From: a bacterium
Lineage (GTDB): Bacteria > UBP13 > UBA5359
Direction: 5' to 3'
DNA: 5,190 nt
Assembly (NCBI GenBank): GCA_028699365.1
Contig: JAQVUQ010000223.1
Location: 1 to 5,190, forward strand
Below the pieces are notes generated by a model. The model was not told the origin of the DNA. It did no database searches and was given only the letters and a program-made list of their open reading frames with translations. The position numbers were made by a program, and so were the translations under genes. Numbering within the stretch: the first letter of the stretch is position 1; each line of letters begins with the position of its first letter. Positions 1-4,864 of this stretch are shown in pieces.

Positions 1-2
1 TC

Positions 3-413
3 GGCAATTTCCTGTTTGACCAGCCTCATTTTGCCCACTATCCCTGGAGCCGGCAGTCGTTTGTCCCGGTCATTAAATTTAACGGCAGTAAAATTGCCGG
101 AGTGGAACTTCGTCCGTTGTTTATCGAACTCGATCCATTGCAGGTGCGTCCTTCGACCCCGGATGAAAGCTCTTCCATGCTGGCACATCTGCAAGCGTGT
201 TCGGAGCTTCTTACCAACGATGCCCGGATGAACGCCGCCAGGGATGAATTCTTCACTCATATCCTTCTGCCTGAGTTCTTCGGGTTTCTCAGGGTAACGG
301 GCAATAATACAGACGGGGATTTTTCAGCTTTGATAGAACGTTTCAAGAAACAGGTCACCGTACACAAGCTGTTCAACGATTTCGTCTCCATCTACGGCGA
401 CAGGGAATTGTAG
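3..413 (+). CDS. CapA/PGA_cap-family protein, C-terminal fragment
   Basis: This frame is open from the window edge to a TAG stop at 411-413 and gives 136 residues of a protein whose start lies outside the window. The first visible residues read GNFLFDQ, which closely matches the (S)LGNF(I/V)FDQ signature near the end of the metallophosphatase-like domain of bacterial capsule/poly-gamma-glutamate synthesis proteins (CapA/PgsA, PGA_cap). A stretch of beta-strand character follows (VPVIKFNGSKIAGVELRPLF), as in the family's usual end, where a strand pair carries G-x-(V/L)-x-L-x-P. Roughly 80 more residues, rich in charged and aromatic residues, form a tail I do not recognise. Family members are usually extracellular or membrane-anchored and linked to surface polymer or cell-envelope functions; the true substrate here is unknown. 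The gene converges on the toxin gene with only 24 bp between the stops, and no terminator is visible there. A GTG at 102 is internal and is not the real start. Confidence 0.72.
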   Translation, partial: GNFLFDQPHFAHYPWSRQSFVPVIKFNGSKIAGVELRPLFIELDPLQVRPSTPDESSSMLAHLQACSELLTNDARMNAARDEFFTHILLPEFFGFLRVTGNNTDGDFSALIERFKKQVTVHKLFNDFVSIYGDREL

Positions 414-437
414 CATCGGCTGGTGGAGTTCGACATC

Positions 438-749
438 TCACAGATCGAGGGCAAATCTGATAGCTTCATCGATCTCATACATCTTTTCCCTGTCGAGAGT
501 CGTTAGTCTTTCACTCAATAAAGCCTTGCCGATGGTAAGAATGGTATCCAGATTGGCGACACATCTCTTGGGCAATCCGTCTCCCGGCCCGAGAACAACT
601 TCAACAGGTATGTCCCTCGCTCTGGTGGTAACTTGAGCTACGGTAACGGCGTTGCGTACCGGATAAGCCTCATCTCTGGAGAGCAGAACCACCGGGCGTC
701 TACCGATGGGCTGTGGCAGATCAGCCCACCATATTTCACCTCTGCGCAC
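438..749 (-). CDS. mazF: MazF/PemK-type mRNA interferase toxin
   Basis: The 103-residue product has the full length and layout of a MazF/PemK (PF02452) toxin, a ribosome-independent endoribonuclease that cuts mRNA at short motifs and slows growth when its antitoxin is lost. The N-terminus MRRGEIWWADLP is the typical first strand. RRPVVLLSR (residues 17-25) carries R18, which aligns with the catalytic Arg of the family's G-x-RPV motif. VTTR (40-43) carries T41, which aligns with the catalytic Thr. DGLPK...CVANLD...T..K..L (58-80) and the final helix with AIRFAL are also standard. The start is GTG at 749, preceded by GGAGGT with 8 bases of spacing inside the 3' end of the antitoxin gene. The antitoxin stop is 2 bases upstream, so the two genes are translationally linked. 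No key residue is missing and the toxin looks active. The cleavage motif cannot be read from the sequence. The gene symbol denotes the family rather than proven orthology. Confidence 0.92.
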   Translation of the reverse strand: MRRGEIWWADLPQPIGRRPVVLLSRDEAYPVRNAVTVAQVTTRARDIPVEVVLGPGDGLPKRCVANLDTILTIGKALLSERLTTLDREKMYEIDEAIRFALDL

Positions 750-751
750 AG

Positions 752-1000
752 CTAAAAACCTCCGTCCATGACGTCGAGTTGAGCCTTCTCCAGTGTGGCG
801 ATCTCTTCAGGATCTTCCGGCATTCGCCTGTAGCCGTCCACGTATTTATCGATCTTCTCCCGCAGTTCTTCTCCTGCAAAGTAGGTGGCGACCATTTCAT
901 GGACCATGGCGCTCCGGCTGAGCCCCTTTGCCCGTTTGCTCTGCTCTATACGCTGGAAATCCTCATCCGGGATAGTGACCGTCATTCTTACGGTTTTCAT
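752..1000 (-). CDS. Ribbon-helix-helix antitoxin of the MazF pair
   Basis: This 82-residue protein begins MKTVRMTVTIPDEDF, a classic ribbon-helix-helix (CopG/MetJ-like) strand, followed by two helices: FQRIEQSKRAKGL and SRSAMVHEMVATYF (about residues 15-42). In this fold the strand pair of the dimer contacts operator DNA. The acidic C-terminus (MPEDPEEIATLEKAQLDVMD, about 60-79) is the part expected to wrap around and block the toxin. Antitoxin first, toxin second, on one transcript is the standard order for such modules. The ATG at 998-1000 is supported by GAGGTG (read on the minus strand, plus-strand 1009-1014) with an 8-base spacer. A sigma-A-like promoter lies at 1061-1089 and a long inverted repeat at 1022-1058 covers the expected transcription start, so negative autoregulation by the antitoxin alone or with the toxin is likely by analogy with other modules. 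It is not the classical AbrB-fold MazE, so I give no symbol. Confidence 0.88.
   Translation of the reverse strand: MKTVRMTVTIPDEDFQRIEQSKRAKGLSRSAMVHEMVATYFAGEELREKIDKYVDGYRRMPEDPEEIATLEKAQLDVMDGGF
758..763 (-). promoter_or_regulatory. Ribosome binding site of the toxin gene
   Basis: Read on the minus strand, this is GGAGGT, an excellent Shine-Dalgarno match, 8 bases before the GTG start at 749. It lies inside the last codons of the antitoxin gene and decides the GTG start. Confidence 0.85.
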
Positions 1001-1021
1001 GCGCTGTTCACCTCGTGCAGC

Positions 1022-1058
1022 ATATTATTATCATATAAAAGTAATATTATAATAATAT
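1022..1058. repeat. AT-rich inverted repeat, candidate antitoxin operator
   Basis: The arms 1022-1036 and 1044-1058 are complementary at 14 of 15 positions, including an exact 10-bp outer part (ATATTATTAT / ATAATAATAT), around a 7-base centre (AAAAGTA). The repeat lies between the antitoxin SD and its predicted -10, covering the expected transcription start. This is where autoregulating ribbon-helix-helix antitoxins normally bind. The symmetry is seen directly; operator function is inferred. Such AT-rich DNA can form weak palindromes by chance, although the near-perfect 15-bp arms make that less likely. Confidence 0.6.
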
Positions 1059-1060
1059 CA

Positions 1061-1089
1061 AGTTTAACCCGAAAATTCGTTGATGTCAA
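1061..1089 (-). promoter_or_regulatory. Sigma-A-like promoter of the antitoxin-toxin operon
   Basis: On the minus strand a perfect TTGACA -35 (plus-strand 1084-1089) is followed by a 17-base spacer and TAAACT (1061-1066; four of six matches to TATAAT). Transcription would start near 1054, about 55 bases before the antitoxin ATG. An alternative TATAAT on the same strand slightly downstream lacks a good -35. Confidence 0.62.
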
Positions 1090-1091
1090 CG
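1078..1091. repeat. Short palindrome over the antitoxin -35 box
   Basis: CGTTGA-TG-TCAACG is a dyad with 6-bp arms and a 2-base centre. It contains the -35 hexamer of the minus-strand promoter, so a bound protein would block that promoter. It might be a second operator, or a chance effect of the TTGACA box. Confidence 0.35.
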
Positions 1092-1121
1092 ATGCTCACT
1101 TAATCCAATCAACTGCCCCAA

Positions 1122-1268
1122 TACCGGCAATCGGCACGATTTTTGCAGCTCTCTCCGTCGGCAACTACCGGCTTACACACTCCCTTGCCAGGACCGGAAT
1201 CGCCTTACAGGCAGGATTCCCGGCAACTATGTCGAATAAATATAAATTGTGCCCCAAAAAAGGGCACT
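1122..1268 (+). other. Structured GC-rich leader, unidentified RNA candidate
   Basis: No gene is supported between the antitoxin promoter and the yabE-like start, but this segment has marked fold potential. TTGCC (1185-1189) can pair with GGCAA (1222-1226). Inside that, GGAATC (1196-1201) pairs with GATTCC (1215-1220) and GCC (1202-1204) with GGC (1210-1212) around the loop TTACA. The nonamer CGGCAACTA occurs at 1159-1167 and again at 1221-1229, so the same TTGCC could instead pair with the upstream GGCAA (1160-1164), giving two mutually exclusive helices. A further hairpin, GTGCCC/GGGCAC (1249-1254 and 1262-1267), ends 11 bases before the SD region and is followed by only three T's. This arrangement suits a cis-acting leader of the 3D-domain gene. 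I compared it by eye with c-di-AMP (ydaO), SAM, c-di-GMP and T-box consensus features and saw no match. The strand and transcript limits are assumptions. Confidence 0.4.
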
Positions 1269-1278
1269 TTGAAAATTC

Positions 1279-1290
1279 AAGGGGGTGATC
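1279..1290 (+). promoter_or_regulatory. Near-consensus Shine-Dalgarno site
   Basis: AAGGGGGTGATC differs at one base from the full anti-SD complement AAGGAGGTGATC. It sits just ahead of ATG 1293 and decides that start over the upstream in-frame TTG at 1143. Confidence 0.88.
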
Positions 1291-1292
1291 CG

Positions 1293-2312
1293 ATGAAAGT
1301 GGAACCCACTCCCGGCCACGATACTGTCAGACGGCTGCAATTGAGCGCTGCGGCCTGCCTGGTAGTGTTGAGCATAGTGCTGTTTATGGCCGGACGAATA
1401 TGGGTCCAGGGAACGGTAAGTAACGTAACGGAAACGAAGACTGCTGAAGAGCGCGGGCATTATCAGACGAAGATAGTGCTCGGGCTGTTTGTAATCGATA
1501 TTGCAGATGCCGATACGGGATCCATGGAATTAGTAGAAGCCGCCCCGGTGGCCCTGGAAGAGGGCTTAGGACGGACAACCTTACCGGTGACCATAAGTAT
1601 CGACGGTAAGGAAATGAGCCTGCTGACCGCCGGCAGGACGGTAAAGGAGTTACTGGCGGAACAGAACATAGCGTTGGGGAAATATGACAGAGTTTGCCCG
1701 GCGCCCACGGAAGCGTTGAAGGCCGGGCTGCTGGTGCGTGTCGTCAGGGTAGAGAAGAAGACCGTTGTTTCTACCGCTCCGATCAAGGCCCGGACGGTTT
1801 TCAGGCGTGATTACAGCCTGGAGCGGGGCCAGAGCAAAGTTGTCAGCCAGGGTGCCGACGGCGTGCTGGAGAAGAGTTACGTAGTCTATACTCGCGATGG
1901 GGTGGAGACTTTGCGCAAGCAGGTATCGCGCAAGGTAGCCGTGCAGCCTAAGAAGAAGGTTGTAGCCATCGGCACCAGATATTCACGCTCTTCCCGTTTT
2001 ACCAGAGGTTATACCGGGGAAGGCCGTATGGTGGTCATGCATGCTACCGGTTATGATCCGGGACCCGGCAGTTGCGGCCGTTATGCCGACGGGTATACCT
2101 CTATCGGGTTGAGGGCCGGATACGGCGTGGTAGCCGTGGACCCTAAGGTAATACCGATGCGCAGCCGGCTCTATATAGAGGGCTACGGTTATGCCATCGC
2201 CGGAGATGTCGGCGGTGCCATCAAGGGACGGCGCATAGATCTGGGCTTTGACACCCGCCGGGAGGCGCTCAACTTCGGCCGGCGTAATGTCAAGGTCTAT
2301 ATTATAGATTAG
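1293..2312 (+). CDS. yabE: DUF348-G5-3D domain cell-wall protein (YabE-like)
   Basis: The 339-residue product belongs to the YabE/resuscitation-promoting-factor-like group of Firmicute wall-active proteins. Residues 15-36 form a hydrophobic segment after an Arg pair, a signal peptide or N-terminal anchor, so the rest faces the wall. Residues about 97-140 match a single DUF348 (ubiquitin-like) domain, containing VTISIDGKEMSLLTAGRTV. Residues about 151-228 resemble a G5 domain, an extended wall- or sugar-binding module. Residues about 245-338 form the 3D domain (HATGYDP, VAVDPKVIPMRSRLYIEGYG, AGDVGGAIKGRRIDLGFD) with the expected aspartates D283, D305 and D316/D320. 3D domains share the double-psi barrel of MltA lytic transglycosylases and are thought to cut peptidoglycan glycan strands. 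B. subtilis YabE has more DUF348 copies, so this is a shorter form. The ATG at 1293 has a near-perfect SD. The gene is followed by a strong terminator and then rsmA, matching the Bacillus/Clostridia neighbourhood. The structured leader upstream may control it. Confidence 0.88.
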   Translation: MKVEPTPGHDTVRRLQLSAAACLVVLSIVLFMAGRIWVQGTVSNVTETKTAEERGHYQTKIVLGLFVIDIADADTGSMELVEAAPVALEEGLGRTTLPVTISIDGKEMSLLTAGRTVKELLAEQNIALGKYDRVCPAPTEALKAGLLVRVVRVEKKTVVSTAPIKARTVFRRDYSLERGQSKVVSQGADGVLEKSYVVYTRDGVETLRKQVSRKVAVQPKKKVVAIGTRYSRSSRFTRGYTGEGRMVVMHATGYDPGPGSCGRYADGYTSIGLRAGYGVVAVDPKVIPMRSRLYIEGYGYAIAGDVGGAIKGRRIDLGFDTRREALNFGRRNVKVYIID

Positions 2313-2336
2313 ATGACACAGACTCAATCGTTTGCA

Positions 2337-2370
2337 GGGACCTCCGCCGATGGCGGAGGTCCCTTGTCTT
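2337..2370 (+). terminator. Intrinsic terminator after the yabE-like gene
   Basis: A perfect 12-bp stem (2337-2348 with 2352-2363) is closed by a GAT loop and followed by TTGTCTT. It starts 24 bases after the stop codon and should separate transcription of the wall gene from that of rsmA, although some read-through is possible because the T-tract is interrupted. Confidence 0.9.
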
Positions 2371-2406
2371 GGTGCGGGTATATTCGGGAAGGCGAGCTGA
2401 TGACAT

Positions 2407-3294
2407 TTGGGTGAGGAACAGAATCAGGTATCCGGTCAATTCGGCAGGGAATCGCTTTCCGCCAGAACAAAGCGGCTGCTGATGCACTATAACCTGCGAG
2501 CCAGCAAGAGATTCGGCCAGAACTTCCTGATCGACCGCAATATTCTTCATAAAATAGTGGAAGCTGCGGAGATCGGTCCTGCGGACAGGGTGATGGAGAT
2601 AGGTCCCGGGCTGGGCGCTCTGACGGCGGAGTTGCTTGAACAAGCCGGCAAGGTCGTGGCGGTGGAACTGGACAGGGCCATGCTCGAGGTGTTGCGACAA
2701 GAACTGGGCGACGCCGGAAACCTGGTCCTGGTGGAAGGGGATATTCTGAAGCTCGACTGGGAAGAACTCTGGCAGCGGGAGTTCGACGGCCAACCGGCCG
2801 GAGTCCTGGGCAATATCCCCTACAACATCTCTACACCTATCATTATCAAGTTGCTGGCGCATCACCACCTGATACCATGGGCGATATTGATGGTTCAGCG
2901 CGAGGTGGCCGACCGATTGAAGGCCCGGCCCGGAAGTAAGGATTACGGCGCCCTGACGGTGGCTGTAGCTTACCGTGCCGAAGTCCGGCGTATCATGACG
3001 GTGACGCCTGGGGCGTTCAACCCGCCACCCAAGGTCTCCTCGGCGGTGATCCGCCTGGATATGCTGCCCCAGCCGTCTGTAGCGGTCCGGGATGAAGCCT
3101 TTTTCTTCAAAGTGGTTCGGGGCGCCTTTCAGCAGCGCCGGAAGGTGCTTGCCAACAGCCTGGCGGATAACCTCGGCATGACCAAGGAAAGAATATCTCA
3201 GGCCATGGAGGCAGCCGGTATACCGCCGAAAGCCAGGCCGGAGGAGCTGTCTTTGCTGGAATTCGGCAGGCTGAGCGATGCTTTATTATGCTGA
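2407..3294 (+). CDS. rsmA: 16S rRNA dimethyladenosine transferase RsmA/KsgA
   Basis: The 295-residue product is RsmA (KsgA), which uses S-adenosylmethionine to dimethylate two adjacent adenines in the 3' terminal helix of 16S rRNA (A1518 and A1519 in E. coli) late in 30S assembly. Visible motifs are KRFGQNFLID (34-43), the usual N-terminal signature; EIGPGLG (64-70), the SAM-binding loop; VELD with E87, expected to hold the SAM ribose; GDIL (111-114); NIPYNIS (136-142), the catalytic N-I-P-Y motif; QREVADR (164-170); and FNPPPKV (204-210). Length fits the family. The earliest in-frame start is TTG at 2407, directly after an in-frame TGA at 2401; it has only a weak SD (AAGGCGAG). The next candidate, ATG 2482, would cut off the conserved ART-K segment, so TTG is preferred. 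The adjacent rnmV gene common in Firmicutes is missing. A terminator separates it from the upstream gene, but I see no convincing promoter in the short gap and no terminator downstream. Its last nine bases overlap the remnant gene on the other strand. Confidence 0.96.
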   Translation: MGEEQNQVSGQFGRESLSARTKRLLMHYNLRASKRFGQNFLIDRNILHKIVEAAEIGPADRVMEIGPGLGALTAELLEQAGKVVAVELDRAMLEVLRQELGDAGNLVLVEGDILKLDWEELWQREFDGQPAGVLGNIPYNISTPIIIKLLAHHHLIPWAILMVQREVADRLKARPGSKDYGALTVAVAYRAEVRRIMTVTPGAFNPPPKVSSAVIRLDMLPQPSVAVRDEAFFFKVVRGAFQQRRKVLANSLADNLGMTKERISQAMEAAGIPPKARPEELSLLEFGRLSDALLC

Positions 3295-3584
3295 TGCTCT
3301 AAGCATATAATCTGCTCCGTGGCAGTATAAGCTCTGCATTAAGAGAGCGCCGTCAAATCCGCCGTCATAGACCTCCCGGCTCTCAATAGCCATTATTTCT
3401 CCGATATCACCGTTGCCTATAATATCCTTGATCTTCTTAAGAACCGGCACGCATCTCAATTGAAGCCCACCGATACCTCTGGATTACGGCCGCGAGCAAC
3501 ATCCCTTTTACGCCCACATTGTCTCAGATAGTATAAAAATCTTCAAGGCGGTCTGCTGCGTTAAGCAGCGCAGTCTTGACAAAC
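3286..3584 (-). pseudogene. Decayed Gfo/Idh/MocA-family oxidoreductase fragment
   Basis: Reading the minus strand, the frame ending with TAA at 3286-3288 is open back to 3483 and encodes GLQLRCVPVLKKIKDI, then IGNGDIGEIMAIESREVYDGG. This closely resembles the stretch of Gfo/Idh/MocA NAD(P)-dependent sugar oxidoreductases where the Rossmann domain passes to the C-terminal domain (pattern: G-x-x-x-R-(Y/F)-x-P-x-x-x-K-x-K-x-x-I-x-x-G-x-I-G-x-I, then a conserved E-x-R). About 100 bases further upstream, in another frame, TALLNAADRLEDF and, after an internal TGA (plus-strand 3524-3526), NVGVKGMLLAAVIQRYR fit the preceding family segment (EKP-x-A-L-x-x-x-D-A-x-R-L ... G-V-x-x-x-V-x-x-x-x-R). So one frameshift and one stop split the reading frame, both ends are missing, and the 3' end runs into rsmA. 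No start or SD was found. The family call rests on pattern memory. The gene is clearly non-functional. Confidence 0.6.
3553..3573. repeat. Imperfect dyad upstream of the beta-propeller promoter
   Basis: CTGC-TGC, a GTTAA centre, then GCA-GC-GCAG gives an imperfect inverted repeat (GCTGC/GCAGC core at 3556-3560 region and mirrored on the right). It ends 2 bases before the TTGACA of the promoter at 3576 and could bind an activator or repressor. It also lies in the decayed oxidoreductase reading frame, so the symmetry may be accidental. Confidence 0.35.
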
Positions 3585-3604
3585 AGGCATACAGATAATA
3601 AAAT
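3576..3604 (+). promoter_or_regulatory. Sigma-A-like promoter of the beta-propeller operon
   Basis: A perfect TTGACA (3576-3581), a 17-base spacer and TAAAAT (3599-3604; five of six matches) give a strong predicted housekeeping promoter, with transcription expected to begin near 3611. The bases around the start are very AT-rich. A leader of about 90 bases precedes the preferred start codon at 3704. Position, spacing and strand all fit expression of the two genes downstream. Confidence 0.72.
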
Positions 3605-3688
3605 GCAGCTATATAATATAATTATTCATCATTGATGATAAAGGCGTTTGTCTGTCTTTTGGAAAACATGCTCCTGGTCATCGTGAAC

Positions 3689-3694
3689 GAGGAG
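3689..3694 (+). promoter_or_regulatory. Ribosome binding site choosing start 3704
   Basis: GAGGAG lies 9 bases before ATG 3704 and is the best SD near this gene. The earlier in-frame starts (TTG 3632, ATG 3635, ATG 3668) have none or only a weak GGAAAAC. Confidence 0.55.
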
Positions 3695-3703
3695 AGCAAG
3701 GTA

Positions 3704-4864
3704 ATGGAGAGTTGCGAATTATATGTCAATGATAGATACGCCATTGCCATCACATCGATGGCCCGGATCGGCCGGAAGATATACCTGGGGCTTACCGGCG
3801 GGCCTAATGCTCTGGCTGTTTACGATATCGACAGGGAAGAAATAACGGTTGCTGATAAGATCTTTCCCTGGGTTGCGGACAGAGGCTATTGCACTAAGAT
3901 CCATAACGCTATGGGCATACTTAACGACGGCAGTTTGCTTCTGGGTGAAGGCAATCATTTTACCTGGGACGGCCTGCCTGTAACGGTCAACTACTTTAAC
4001 AGAGAACTTCCTGAACGCATGCTGGCCAGGAAGAGAGCACAGGGCTTTGCAGAGGTCAAATATACGGATTACTGCCTTGAGAGCCTGGACGGCTGGAATA
4101 GAACTGTAAATGATCCCGGGGGAAGGGTTCTCCGCTACCGGCCGGAAAGAGGGACCGTAGAGACAACTTTTCTACTACCGCAATATCTCTACGTCCAATC
4201 CATGATTGTAGACGGGAATAGAAACAGAGCCTTTGGACATACAATCCCCGATAACCGCTTCTTTTTTCTGGATCTGGACAGTGGCGCTCTAAGGGACTAC
4301 GGCCGCATTTCAGATTATGCTCACCATAATATGACGATTACGCCTGATGGAGTATGCTATGGCGGCTGGCTGGATAAAGCCCATGATAATCTGAAGCTGC
4401 TCAGGTTTGATCCTGACAGGGGCAAGCTGGAGCATCTGAAAAAGGTCATTCTTCCTGATATAGGCCTCAGGATAGCCGGCAACCAGGGAATAGACCAGTG
4501 GATAGCAACTCACGACGGCCGCATATATATGGGCACATGTGACGGTCGCCTGTTTCGTTTTTATTACCTGGAAGAAGAGTTTGAGCCTATAGCAAGTATG
4601 GGATATGGCGGCAGAATTACCTCCATGGATGAAGATGTGTCGGGGTATATCTGGATAGGTGCAGGTTATCCCCATATGCGCCTGTTCGGGTTCGATCCGG
4701 ATGACGAAAGTATCACGGATTACGGCCGGATTAACAACACCTATGAGCGCTGCTACTTTCATGCCTCGTGCTGCTTTGAGGACCGGCTTTATCTGGGAGA
4801 GACGGACGGGTTTTCGCCGTCCCTGCACATAATCAATCTTAAATCGTTAAGAGGACAGAGATGA
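3704..4864 (+). CDS. Beta-propeller-like protein, probable sugar-locus role
   Basis: I do not recognise a named family, but the 386-residue product has the repeating pattern of a beta-propeller. Strand runs ending in a turn recur: KIYLGLTGGPNALAVYDID (about 25-43), RVLRYRPERG (141-150), RFFFLDLDSGALRDYGRI (185-202), LLRFDPDRGKL (232-242), RIYMGTCDGRLFRF (273-286), YIWIGAGYPHMRLFGFDPD (315-333) and RLYLGETDG (361-369). DYGRI occurs twice (198-202 and 339-343) in equivalent blade positions. No signal peptide is seen, so it is probably cytoplasmic. Cys and His residues near 349-357 (RCYFHASCC) might form a site. Propellers of this kind occur beside glycoside hydrolases and Gfo/Idh/MocA oxidoreductases, and a remnant of the latter lies just upstream, so a role in sugar or uronate breakdown is a guess. 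The start at 3704 is chosen for its SD; the frame stays open to TTG 3632, so up to 24 more residues are possible. The stop overlaps the next start. Confidence 0.75.
   Translation: MESCELYVNDRYAIAITSMARIGRKIYLGLTGGPNALAVYDIDREEITVADKIFPWVADRGYCTKIHNAMGILNDGSLLLGEGNHFTWDGLPVTVNYFNRELPERMLARKRAQGFAEVKYTDYCLESLDGWNRTVNDPGGRVLRYRPERGTVETTFLLPQYLYVQSMIVDGNRNRAFGHTIPDNRFFFLDLDSGALRDYGRISDYAHHNMTITPDGVCYGGWLDKAHDNLKLLRFDPDRGKLEHLKKVILPDIGLRIAGNQGIDQWIATHDGRIYMGTCDGRLFRFYYLEEEFEPIASMGYGGRITSMDEDVSGYIWIGAGYPHMRLFGFDPDDESITDYGRINNTYERCYFHASCCFEDRLYLGETDGFSPSLHIINLKSLRGQR

Noticed and set aside
1122-1268. c-di-AMP (ydaO/yuaA) riboswitch ahead of the wall gene
   Set aside because: The genomic context is right, but I could not find the conserved ydaO segments (such as the GGGG-x-GAATC and CCGAACCCG-type blocks). 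Left as an unidentified structure.
1249-1270. Hairpin GTGCCC/GGGCAC as an intrinsic terminator
   Set aside because: Only a 6-bp stem followed by three T's and then GAAAATTC; too weak to call as a terminator on its own, though it may belong to the leader structure.
713-1288. 191-codon plus-strand open frame across the antitoxin and its upstream region
   Set aside because: It is antisense to the well-supported antitoxin, has no SD, shows no domain-like pattern and runs through the promoter and palindromes.
1143-1292. 50-codon upstream extension of the yabE-like frame from a TTG
   Set aside because: The TTG lacks an SD, and the extension covers the structured leader and the SD itself. The ATG at 1293 has a near-perfect SD followed directly by a normal signal-anchor N-terminus.
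2302-2868. 188-codon minus-strand frame over the start of rsmA
   Set aside because: Shadow of rsmA: Gln/His-rich composition without family features, overlapping the terminator and the conserved methyltransferase motifs.
3295-3360. Possible terminator after rsmA (GCTCT...AGAGC)
   Set aside because: The 5-bp stem has an 8-base loop and no T-tract follows.
4310-4828. 172-codon minus-strand frame within the propeller gene
   Set aside because: Antisense shadow with no SD and no recognisable domain; the plus-strand frame carries the clear blade repeats.
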